Shown: positions 1 through 6,993 of the stretch, one piece after another
Layout of the letters: every line of letters starts with the position of its first letter
How positions within the stretch are numbered: position 1 is the stretch's first letter
Assembly (NCBI GenBank): GCA_964647825.1
Contig: CAZYJL010000002.1
Span: 1-64,000, forward strand
Reading direction: 5' to 3'
From: VFKI01 sp964647825
GTDB taxonomy: Bacteria; Pseudomonadota; Gammaproteobacteria; DSM-16500
Length of the DNA: 64,000 nt
Program-made: the position numbers and the translations under genes
The notes under the pieces: generated by a model
Told to the model about the DNA's origin: nothing
Database searches by the model: none
What the model saw: only the letters and a program-made list of their open reading frames with translations

Positions 1-53
1 CTCGCGACCCCAACCTTGGCAAGGTTGTGCTCTACCAACTGAGCTATTCCCGC
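1..53 (-). tRNA. tRNA-Gly (anticodon GCC), 3' part cut off by window edge
   Basis: Read on the minus strand, the gene starts with GCGGGA at 53 and shows the D arm (AGCTCAGTTGGTAGAGC) and an anticodon arm with TTGCCAA in the loop, giving anticodon GCC. The T arm and acceptor 3' strand lie before position 1. It follows pgsA on the same strand, an arrangement known downstream of uvrC-pgsA in other gammaproteobacteria. A good promoter lies just upstream, so it need not depend on pgsA transcription. Confidence 0.95.
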
Positions 54-83
54 ATCTCCATCCAGCTAAACGTTACAGGCGAC

Positions 84-111
84 ATTCTATCGGCGCGCCC
101 TCACCTGTCAA
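84..111 (-). promoter_or_regulatory. Sigma70 promoter of tRNA-Gly
   Basis: On the minus strand TTGACA (111-106) and TAGAAT (89-84) are separated by 16 nt, with about 30 nt from the -10 to the tRNA 5' end. The -35 box lies inside the last codons of pgsA. The near-consensus boxes make this a confident call; the start point is inferred. Confidence 0.7.
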
Positions 112-724
112 GGGAAATTTCAATAGATTCTGCATTTTTTATCGCGTGCCAAGCTGCTTTTAGGTAAATGACCATTGACCAAACAGTTAATAGTGCTGCT
201 AAATACAATAAAAAGTAACCTGTAAGCACAATAGAGGCTTGTGTGATTGGTGTGCAATAAACCAACAACGTTAATGCACTCATTTGGATAGCTGTCTTCA
301 CTTTACCTAATCTCGAAACAGCAACACTGGTACGACGACCCAGCTCCGCCATCCACTCTCTCAGCGCGGAGACAATGATTTCCCTGCTCACAATAATTGC
401 GGCTGGCACAGTCACCATAATGGCAGGCGGATGATAAAAAACATGATGAAATGGAATGGTTTGTAAACGCGATTCACCGACAACTAACACCAACACCACA
501 CAGACCATAATTTTATCTGCAACTGGATCGAGGAATGCGCCCAATGGTGTCGACAGTTTTAAACTGCGTGCTAAATAACCGTCTAACCAATCTGTCAAAC
601 AAGCCAATAAAAACATGATGGCTGCAGCAGTATGTCCCCAAGGAATGGGTAGATAATATAAAATAAAAACAAACGGAATAATGAATATCCGAATGAGCGA
701 TAGCATATTAGGTAAATTAAACAT
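101..724 (-). CDS. pgsA: CDP-diacylglycerol--glycerol-3-phosphate 3-phosphatidyltransferase
   Basis: Makes phosphatidylglycerol phosphate from CDP-diacylglycerol and glycerol-3-phosphate, the committed step to phosphatidylglycerol and cardiolipin, in the inner membrane. The 207-residue protein has the CDP-alcohol phosphatidyltransferase signature near residues 45-72 (DWLDGYLAR, then GAFLDPVADK), with the required Asp residues in place, among several hydrophobic membrane segments. Length fits the family. The ATG lies 14 nt after the uvrC stop, so it is very likely cotranscribed with uvrC, as in many gammaproteobacteria. No strong Shine-Dalgarno sequence is visible, which fits translation coupled to uvrC. 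Confidence 0.95.
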   Translation of the reverse strand: MFNLPNMLSLIRIFIIPFVFILYYLPIPWGHTAAAIMFLLACLTDWLDGYLARSLKLSTPLGAFLDPVADKIMVCVVLVLVVGESRLQTIPFHHVFYHPPAIMVTVPAAIIVSREIIVSALREWMAELGRRTSVAVSRLGKVKTAIQMSALTLLVYCTPITQASIVLTGYFLLYLAALLTVWSMVIYLKAAWHAIKNAESIEISLDR

Positions 725-738
725 ATTTATTTATGCCA

Positions 739-2562
739 TCAATGATGAAAGGCTTCAAATATTTTTTGCGCGAGAGCGCGACTTATTCCGGGTGCTTTTG
801 CAATTTCGTCCAGACTAGCACGACTAATAGCTTGGATACCACCAAAGTGACGCAATAAATCACGTCGGCGTTTTGCACCAATTCCTTGTATCGATTCTAA
901 TACCGAGGTAACTCTTTTTTTGTCACGCCGCAGACGATGCCCGGTAATTGCAAATCGATGCGCTTCATCACGAATCTGCTGAATAAAATGTAATGCTAAC
1001 GCATCGGGTGGTAAATGCAATGCAGGTCGATCAACAAAATGTAATGTTTCGAATCCAGGTTTACGGGTGCGTCCTTTTGCAACACCTATTAAAAAAATAG
1101 AGTCTATTTCTAGCGACGCGAGTGCAGCTTGCGCAGCACGTAATTGCGGCATACCGCCATCGATAAGCAAAACATCTGGTGGTGCATGTCTTCTTCCCTC
1201 CCCTCCAGTAACCCGCTTAAAGCGCTGTGAGAGTAATTTAGTGATCGCGCCTGTATCATCTCCACCGATAACATCGCGTATCCTATAACGGCGATAATCG
1301 CTTTTTAGTGGACCTTCTGAACCAAATACCACGCATGCGCCGACTGTTTCTTCACCCATCGTATGGCTAATATCAATACATTCGATACGTTGTATATTTT
1401 TTAATTGCATTTGCTGTTGAAATGCTTCAACACGCATTTTTATATCAACTTGGTTTACTAGCCGAGTTGCAACAGATTGACGAGCACTTGCATTTGCCAT
1501 AGCTAACCATTTTTTGCGCTCACCACGCACACTAGACGATACAGTAATCTTACGCCCTGCTTTTTGGCAAAAAGTTTTTTGTAACCATTCTGTTTCAGAC
1601 AACGCTGCCGATGTAATAATTTCACGCGGAATGTCACGTGAATCGTCCAAATAATATTGCTCAACAAAAGAAGTAAGTATATCTTCAGGTGATGTGTCAG
1701 TGGGCAATGTCGGGAAGAATGCACGACTACCTAACATTCTGCCACCACGAATCATAAGTAATTGTACGCAAGCAACCCCAGCAGAAAAAGCAAACCCTGC
1801 GACATCTGCATCCCCTTGTGTACCACTCACAAAATGTTGCGCTGTGACTTCGCGCAGACGCATAATTTGATCGCGTATTTTTGCTGCACGTTCATACTCT
1901 AACTGTGCTGCTGCTTGTTCCATTTGTGAAGCCAATGCTTGCATGACTTCATTGTTTTTGCCTTGCAAAAATAAGGCAGCAAGCTGTACATTTTCTGCGT
2001 ATTTTTCTGGGCTAATATAACCAACGCATGGTGCGGTGCAACGTGCAATTTGATATTGTATGCAAGGTCTTTTACGTGCTGCAAAAAATGCTTCAGTACA
2101 ATTGCGTAGTTTAAAAATCTTCTCAATTAAAATAAGCGTTTCACGCACGGCCGCCGTATCTGCATAAGGACCAAAAAGTTGACCCTCTCGTTTTCTTGTT
2201 CTTTTTTTACCAACACGATAAAAAGTAATTCGCGGAAAGGACGCTGCAGTAAAAAGAATATAAGGATAACTTTTATCATCGCGAAAAATAACATTATAGT
2301 GAGGTTGTAGTTTTTTAACGAGATTGCATTCTAGTAACAATGCTTCCGCTTCATCGTGAGTAATTGTTACTGTAATATCGACAACATGTTTTAATAATGC
2401 GGCCGTTTTACTATCTTTTGCTCGTGTAGAAAAATAACTCGATAAACGTTTTTTTAAGTTACGTGCTTTGCCGACGTATAACACCGTCCCATCTGCACCT
2501 AGCATCTGATAAACGCCGGGATGATGCGTCAAACTTGCAAGAAATAATGCGGCATTATGCAT
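739..2562 (-). CDS. uvrC: Excinuclease ABC subunit C
   Basis: Nuclease of nucleotide excision repair that makes both incisions around the lesion in the UvrB-DNA complex. The 607-residue protein has the N-terminal GIY-YIG domain (PGVYQMLGADG, then LYVGKARNLKKRL), a UVR domain near residues 190-230 that contacts UvrB, the RNase H-like C-terminal nuclease domain (ECIDISHTMGEETVGA) and tandem helix-hairpin-helix motifs at the end (IQGIGAKRRRDLL). I chose the ATG at 2562 because its N-terminus aligns with the family. The frame stays open upstream to a TTG at 2604 inside the family I repeat, with a GTG at 2574, so a start in the repeat is possible. No good Shine-Dalgarno sequence precedes 2562. It follows gacA across the repeat. 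Confidence 0.95.
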   Translation of the reverse strand: MHNAALFLASLTHHPGVYQMLGADGTVLYVGKARNLKKRLSSYFSTRAKDSKTAALLKHVVDITVTITHDEAEALLLECNLVKKLQPHYNVIFRDDKSYPYILFTAASFPRITFYRVGKKRTRKREGQLFGPYADTAAVRETLILIEKIFKLRNCTEAFFAARKRPCIQYQIARCTAPCVGYISPEKYAENVQLAALFLQGKNNEVMQALASQMEQAAAQLEYERAAKIRDQIMRLREVTAQHFVSGTQGDADVAGFAFSAGVACVQLLMIRGGRMLGSRAFFPTLPTDTSPEDILTSFVEQYYLDDSRDIPREIITSAALSETEWLQKTFCQKAGRKITVSSSVRGERKKWLAMANASARQSVATRLVNQVDIKMRVEAFQQQMQLKNIQRIECIDISHTMGEETVGACVVFGSEGPLKSDYRRYRIRDVIGGDDTGAITKLLSQRFKRVTGGEGRRHAPPDVLLIDGGMPQLRAAQAALASLEIDSIFLIGVAKGRTRKPGFETLHFVDRPALHLPPDALALHFIQQIRDEAHRFAITGHRLRRDKKRVTSVLESIQGIGAKRRRDLLRHFGGIQAISRASLDEIAKAPGISRALAQKIFEAFHH

Positions 2563-2575
2563 AAAAATGTTCACT

Positions 2576-2706
2576 AGGGTCTGTTGACAATTGGCTATTT
2601 CCAATCATTTTAACATCAAATACACTCTTCTTGATTGAATTTGATTTTCGAAAACCTCCTGTTTTCTCGTAAAATGCTTGGAAATAGCCAATTGTCAACA
2701 GACCCT
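2576..2706. repeat. Family I MITE-like inverted-repeat element, copy A
   Basis: A 131-bp non-coding element bounded by terminal inverted repeats of about 29 bp (2576-2604 and 2678-2706, starting AGGGTCTGTTGACAATTGG). Both ends carry TA (TAGGG...CCCTA), which resembles the TA target preference of IS630/mariner-type elements. The core of about 70 bp contains TTTTCGAAAA and recurs in copies at 5563 and 59987. It fills the whole space between the gacA stop (11 nt away) and the uvrC start (13 nt away). No transposase is encoded. This copy has the best preserved ends of the three. Confidence 0.85.
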
Positions 2707-2717
2707 AAGTAAGTATA

Positions 2718-3371
2718 TTAAAGAACCGCTGCATCGTGTTTTTTGACAATACCAACGCGAATAGCGAGTAAGGTTAACTCAACATCACTGGCAATATTCA
2801 ATTTTTTAAAAATGCGATACCGATAGCTGTTAACGGTTTTTGGGCTCAAACAAAGTGTTTCAGAGATATCTTGTACTTTTTGCCCATTAGTAATCATTAA
2901 CATAATTTGCAGTTCGCGTTCAGATAAATTATCTAGCGGCGATGTTTCGTCACGCGTAAAGCGTTTCAAAGCAAGTTGTTGTGCAATTTCAGGGCTAATA
3001 TATCGCTGACCTGAGTGAATGGTGCGAACAGCGCGTACCATTTCATCAGGATCACACCCTTTGGTAATATAACCCGCTGCACCCGCTTGCAACAAACGTG
3101 AAGGATAAGGCTCATCGTGACACACAGTGAGTGCAAGTATTTTAATATCAGGATTATGACGAACCATTTTGCGCGTGGCTTCAAGGCCACCAATGCCTGG
3201 CATTTGTACATCCATAATCACAACATCCGCCATCAATTCACGTGTTAACTTAATTGCTTCTTCACCAGAGCTCGCTTCACCAATCACCCGAATACTTGGT
3301 ACATCTTCCAGTAGCCGCTTGATTCCATAACGTACCAGTTCATGATCATCAACCAGTAAAACTTTTATCAA
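2718..3371 (-). CDS. gacA: LuxR-family two-component response regulator, GacA/UvrY/LetA type
   Basis: Response regulator of the BarA/UvrY (GacS/GacA, LetS/LetA) system, which in Legionella and Pseudomonas switches on small RNAs that titrate CsrA/RsmA. The 217-residue protein has a receiver domain at 1-120 with acidic pocket D8-D9 and phosphoacceptor D54 (IMDVQMPG), then a LuxR-type helix-turn-helix at about 145-205 (LSERELQIMLMITNG...LSPKTVNSYRYRIFKKL). The start is TTG at 3371 because AGGAGG stands 7 nt upstream and the protein then begins IKVLLVDDHELVR exactly as in GacA. The longer GTG start at 3428 would add 19 unrelated residues. The uvrC neighbour supports the assignment. The sensor kinase is not in the window. 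Confidence 0.92.
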   Translation of the reverse strand: MIKVLLVDDHELVRYGIKRLLEDVPSIRVIGEASSGEEAIKLTRELMADVVIMDVQMPGIGGLEATRKMVRHNPDIKILALTVCHDEPYPSRLLQAGAAGYITKGCDPDEMVRAVRTIHSGQRYISPEIAQQLALKRFTRDETSPLDNLSERELQIMLMITNGQKVQDISETLCLSPKTVNSYRYRIFKKLNIASDVELTLLAIRVGIVKKHDAAVL

Positions 3372-3398
3372 GCAACCACCTCCTGCGTGATAGTCAAC

Positions 3399-3410
3399 AC
3401 GTTGCAACGT
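3399..3410. promoter_or_regulatory. Perfect 12-bp palindrome upstream of gacA
   Basis: ACGTTGCAACGT lies 27 nt before the gacA TTG codon, just upstream of the Shine-Dalgarno sequence. It could be a protein-binding site or a small RNA hairpin in the leader. No matching factor is known to me, so the regulatory role is only a suggestion. Confidence 0.3.
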
Positions 3411-3788
3411 ATTAGGCAAAATTAACACGCTATTCTATTAATGTATTGACTTATTGACACTGTGTTTTCAAAAAAGTTAGTCGACAGACGGGAGAACTAT
3501 TTTACGAGGCTTTTTTGTGATCAGCAATAAAATAGCTTTGTAATAGGAATATTTAATTTTTTTGCCAAACTTATGACAATAGCCTAGGATATTAATAATT
3601 TACGTATAAGACAAATCGTATATATAACAAGACTGGTTTTGAAATTAAAAAACATTCGCATAATACTCAGCATTTTTTATTTTTTTTTGCCTAGTTTTTT
3701 CTTTTCGTTATTTACATTCCACTCTTCAGTGTAGACTGAAAGTATGTGTCATTTTCTCTGTGCAAACTAATTTTGTTGTTCATATCAC
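3411..3788. other. Intergenic region between gacA and tRNA-Ser, no gene seen
   Basis: About 380 bp, very AT-rich with long A and T runs. I see no open frame with a ribosome-binding site, no clear hairpin terminator and no cluster of GGA-loop hairpins that would suggest a CsrA-binding small RNA. It must contain the gacA promoter, but no convincing -35/-10 pair stands out. Confidence 0.5.
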
Positions 3789-3873
3789 CGGAAGCTCAGG
3801 GATTCGAACCCTGGATACCTTGCGGTATGCCGGTTTTCAAGACCGGTGCAATCGACCACTCTGCCAAGCTTCC
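3789..3873 (-). tRNA. tRNA-Ser (anticodon UGA)
   Basis: The minus strand reads GGAAGCT...AGCTTCC with discriminator G, an anticodon loop CTTGAAA giving anticodon TGA, and the long variable arm expected of a class II tRNA. The total is about 85 nt. The bases after the discriminator are GTG rather than CCA, so the 3' CCA is not encoded and must be added by tRNA nucleotidyltransferase. The Pro, Val and Asn tRNA genes in this window do encode CCA. Confidence 0.95.
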
Positions 3874-4068
3874 AACACTGTACTACTAACGCTTATGAAC
3901 GTTTCACTTTTTGCTACGGTGACACATTTATGCAAGAATGCATGCACCATCAGCAAGGCGCGCACATAGTAACGCCTTTGCTAGCAAGGGTTCAACCCTA
4001 TTATCGCAGCATGGTATAGTATTATCGCTTTCTGTCCTGTTTTTTATCATTAACTTTGGAGTTTACGC

Positions 4069-4743
4069 ATGCAACCCAGACAGATTCTTATGCAAAATAG
4101 TCAATCTGCTGTTCAGATTCATTCCATGTTACGCAATACATATCTCTTGCTAAGCCTAACCCTGCTTTTTAGTGCCGTTATGTCTGTGTTCGGCATGTCC
4201 CACCCTGTGGGTGGTGGCGGCATGATTGCCGTGTTTATTCTCGGTTTTGTACTTTTATTTGCCACAACCGCTTTACGAAATAGCGTATGGGGCCTAGTGA
4301 GTATTTTTGCTTTTACTGGTTGTATGGGCTACTCGATGGGTCCGTTGTTAAATCAATTTATCCGTGGTTATACCAATGGCGGACAATTGATTCTGACTGC
4401 CTTAGGTGGGACGGGTTTAATTTTCTTTTTAACGTCTGGTTATTTACTGGTAACACGCAAGGACCTGAGTCATTGGGGTAAATTTTTAATGATTGGTCTG
4501 GTGATGTGTATTGTTGCAGGCATTGCGAATATCTTTTTGAAAATGCCAGCGATGCAACTTGCGCTCTCCTCGCTCTTAGTCTTTATTTCAAGCGCATTAT
4601 TAATGTATGACACCAGCCGCATTATTAATAGTGGTGAAAGCAATTACATTATGGCAACGATTAGTTTGTATCTTGATATTTTAATGCTGTTTCAAAATTT
4701 ATTACTATTATTAGGTGCACTCACGGGTAATCGTCGTGAATAG
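4069..4743 (+). CDS. yccA: YccA/Bax-inhibitor-1 family membrane protein
   Basis: Member of the BI-1/YccA family. E. coli YccA is a substrate and modulator of the FtsH membrane protease and protects jammed Sec translocons. The 224-residue protein is almost all membrane helices (about seven) and matches YccA along its length: LRNTYLLLSLTLLFSA near the start, FAFTGCMGYSMGPLLN, ALGGTGLIFF, TRKDLSHWGKFLMIGL, and GESNYIMATISLYLDI near the end. TTTGGAG stands 7 nt before the ATG. It is a single-gene unit with a terminator right behind it. Confidence 0.9.
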   Translation: MQPRQILMQNSQSAVQIHSMLRNTYLLLSLTLLFSAVMSVFGMSHPVGGGGMIAVFILGFVLLFATTALRNSVWGLVSIFAFTGCMGYSMGPLLNQFIRGYTNGGQLILTALGGTGLIFFLTSGYLLVTRKDLSHWGKFLMIGLVMCIVAGIANIFLKMPAMQLALSSLLVFISSALLMYDTSRIINSGESNYIMATISLYLDILMLFQNLLLLLGALTGNRRE

Positions 4744-4776
4744 TTTTTTATAACGATTTTTTGCTATTTTTTTCTT

Positions 4777-4808
4777 GGACAGTAAAAGTTTATTTGCTGT
4801 CCTTTTTT
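4777..4808 (+). terminator. Rho-independent terminator of yccA
   Basis: GGACAGTAAA and TTTGCTGTCC form a 10-bp stem (one T-G pair) with a 6-nt loop, followed by a run of six T, 33 nt after the yccA stop. Confidence 0.85.
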
Positions 4809-4848
4809 ATATAAATTTTTTTAATAGCTTAGGTGAAAAAAATTTCTA

Positions 4849-5544
4849 TTAAAACTGGTATTTCTCACGATGAGCAGACAGCTCTTCTGCATTCGCACGA
4901 ATCACTTTTAATGGTCCTGCGATGGTTTGATTCAGTTCAGAGAGTGTTGATGCGATTACCGCTTTTTTTTCTGCCTGTTTAGCTTCTTCTATATTCGCTT
5001 CGGTTGTATCAAATAAACTTCCTTGACCGCCCGTCATAGCTAAATACACTTGTGCTAACAATGAAGCATCGAGTAAAGCACCGTGCAAATCACGTTGACT
5101 TGTATCAATACCATAACGTTTACACAACGCATCCAAACTATTTCGTTGGCCAATGTGTAATTGTCGTGCCATCACCAATGTATCAATCAGTTGGCATTCT
5201 TCTGTAATGGATTTAAATTTTTTATCTGCTAACAAACGAAATTCATGATCAATAAAACCAATATCAAAAGGGGCATTATGAATAATCAATTGCGCACCAC
5301 GAACAAAATCCAAAAATTCTTGGGCTATTTCTGCAAATAAAGGTTTATCTAATAAAAATGTACGGCTAATCCCATGTACTTCTAGCGCACCTTCATCAAT
5401 TGCGCGTTGCGGATTAATATATTGATGATATTTTCTACCTGTTAATTTCCGATTAATTAATTCAATACAGCCTATTTCAATAATACGATGGCCTTCACTG
5501 GGTTCCAGTCCTGTTGTTTCTGTATCTAAAATAATTTGACGCAT
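4849..5544 (-). CDS. dnaQ: DNA polymerase III epsilon subunit (3'-5' proofreading exonuclease)
   Basis: Proofreading subunit of the replicative polymerase core. The 231-residue protein has the DEDDh exonuclease motifs: ExoI ILDTETTG (D7, E9), HNAPFDIGF as ExoII, and the HGALLDA block as ExoIII, followed by a linker and the C-terminal segment that binds the alpha subunit (ending SAHREKYQF). I chose the ATG at 5544 because GGAG lies 9 nt upstream and MRQIILDTETTG is the family start. An in-frame ATG at 5559 and an open frame up to 5610 run into the family I repeat, so longer forms are possible. It sits after rnhA on the same strand; in E. coli dnaQ and rnhA are adjacent but divergent. Confidence 0.95.
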   Translation of the reverse strand: MRQIILDTETTGLEPSEGHRIIEIGCIELINRKLTGRKYHQYINPQRAIDEGALEVHGISRTFLLDKPLFAEIAQEFLDFVRGAQLIIHNAPFDIGFIDHEFRLLADKKFKSITEECQLIDTLVMARQLHIGQRNSLDALCKRYGIDTSQRDLHGALLDASLLAQVYLAMTGGQGSLFDTTEANIEEAKQAEKKAVIASTLSELNQTIAGPLKVIRANAEELSAHREKYQF

Positions 5545-5562
5545 CGTTGTATTCTCCATGAT

Positions 5563-5691
5563 CGAGTCTGCTGACAATTCGTTATTTTTAATTATTTTAA
5601 CATCAAACACACTTGTTCTGATTCAATTTGATTCTCGAAAACGTCCTGTTTTCTCGTAAAATAATTAAAGATAAATAGTCAACAGACCCTA
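5563..5691. repeat. Family I MITE-like element, copy B
   Basis: About 129 bp, same orientation as copy A, sharing the core (TTTTAACATCAAACACACTT..., TTTTCTCGTAAAA). The right end is intact (CAACAGACCCTA), while the left end is worn (GAGTCTGCTGACAATTCG instead of GGGTCTGTTGACAATTGG). It starts 8 nt after the rnhA stop and ends 18 nt before the dnaQ ATG. The divergence from copy A suggests an older insertion. Confidence 0.8.
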
Positions 5692-5699
5692 GTTAATTT

Positions 5700-6131
5700 T
5701 TATAAACGTGTCATTGCTGCACGCGCCAATGCATCGGCACGTTCATTTTCAGGATGGCCGTTATGACCTCGAACCCAATGCCATGTCACTTGATGCCTAC
5801 CAACTGCATGATCTAACGCCTCCCATAGGTCCGCATTTTTGACTGGCGTACGATCAGATTTTTTCCATTGACGTTTTTTCCATCCTGCTAGCCATTCAGT
5901 GATACCTTTTTGTACATACTGTGAATCGGTATATAAATCCACTTTGCAGGGTTCGCGTAATTTTTTGAGTGCTTGAATTGCCGCCATTAATTCCATACGA
6001 TTATTTGTTGTATGATTTTCAGCACCAGAGAAAGTTTTTTCTTGCGCACCATATAGCATTAATATGCCCCAGCCACCTGGGCCTGGATTACCCTTGCAAG
6101 CGCCATCTGTATAAATCACCACATGTTTCAT
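5700..6131 (-). CDS. rnhA: Ribonuclease HI
   Basis: Cleaves the RNA strand of RNA-DNA hybrids (R-loops, primers). The 143-residue protein has the four carboxylates D9 (YTDGACKGNPGPGGWG), E47 (NRMELMA), D69 (YTDSQYVQKG) and about D133 (ERADALARA), and the basic handle region KKRQWKKSDRTPV. The start codon overlaps the end of the yafS-like gene by 4 nt (ATGA), so the two are translationally coupled. Confidence 0.96.
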   Translation of the reverse strand: MKHVVIYTDGACKGNPGPGGWGILMLYGAQEKTFSGAENHTTNNRMELMAAIQALKKLREPCKVDLYTDSQYVQKGITEWLAGWKKRQWKKSDRTPVKNADLWEALDHAVGRHQVTWHWVRGHNGHPENERADALARAAMTRL

Positions 6132-6892
6132 TTATTTGCTGACCCTCTTGTTCTTGTCACTGGTCCAATCAATATGCCGCTTTGATATTGAGGCAATTTT
6201 TGCTTCCATTTTAACCGTATAGGCGTAAGCGGAGTGGTCCTCGCTTTAGCAACAAGAAGCCAAATACCGCCAAAGGGCTTGTATAACTTACGCCCAACCC
6301 ATTCTAAAAAATCTAAGCGACGGAATAATTGGCCTTGGGCACTAGGCGGAGGCCTAAAAAGCAACATATCTTGTTGAACCAGTGAAAAATCGGCTAGTTT
6401 TAACCATTTTTTTACCTTCTCTCGCGTTAAAAAATGCGATTTCCATGGAATACTCTGTTGTTGTGTTTTTTTATGTAAATTCCAACAACCATAAGGATTG
6501 AAACCTGTAATGACAATATGCCCTTCCGGTTTTACAATGCGACAGGCCTCTATCAGCATTTGATGCGGATGTGCCGTATATTCCAGACTATGCGGCAGTA
6601 ATACTAAATCAACGCAGCCTGAAGCAATAGGTAGTTCATTCAAATCACTTGTTAATAGGGTGGTCTGTGAAATGATAGGTATTTCTAATGGTGTCACCAA
6701 GATGTGGCGATCTTTATGGCAAATGGCAAGTAAACTTGTTTGTGTCGGCACGCCCAGTAACACAGCAATTTGACCTGCTAACTGTGGCGCCAGTTCGTGT
6801 AAAATTTTTTTTTCAGCTTCTAGTATTTCATTGCCAGGAAAATGCGCAAGCCACTCATTCCACTGACGTAATGTGCGGTATCCTCTGTTCAT
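6128..6892 (-). CDS. yafS: YafS-like SAM-dependent methyltransferase
   Basis: Class I methyltransferase (Methyltransf_11 type), 254 residues. Visible elements are the acidic segment LNELPIASGCVDLVLLPHSLEY, which corresponds to motifs II-III, and EACRIVKPEGHIVITGFNPYG as the post-motif strand; the glycine-rich motif I is poorly preserved. E. coli yafS sits in the same mltD/gloB/yafS/rnhA/dnaQ neighbourhood, and here it overlaps rnhA by 4 nt and diverges from mltD. The gloB gene of that neighbourhood is missing. Substrate unknown. Confidence 0.8.
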   Translation of the reverse strand: MNRGYRTLRQWNEWLAHFPGNEILEAEKKILHELAPQLAGQIAVLLGVPTQTSLLAICHKDRHILVTPLEIPIISQTTLLTSDLNELPIASGCVDLVLLPHSLEYTAHPHQMLIEACRIVKPEGHIVITGFNPYGCWNLHKKTQQQSIPWKSHFLTREKVKKWLKLADFSLVQQDMLLFRPPPSAQGQLFRRLDFLEWVGRKLYKPFGGIWLLVAKARTTPLTPIRLKWKQKLPQYQSGILIGPVTRTRGSANK

Positions 6893-6993
6893 CGGATATT
6901 CCCCCCGTGAAAGTCCCGCAAGAAAGTAGCGATCAAGGTGCGTTAGCCTTGAATATGCTATAGTTCTCTGGATTGAAAAACTAGTCGGAAAGG

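Noticed and set aside
1067..1288. Plus-strand open frames inside uvrC and similar antisense frames within other genes.
   Set aside because: They lie opposite well-supported conserved genes and show no ribosome-binding sites or family motifs.
3411..3788. RsmY/RsmZ-like small RNA near gacA.
   Set aside because: No cluster of GGA-loop hairpins or terminator could be recognised in the gap.
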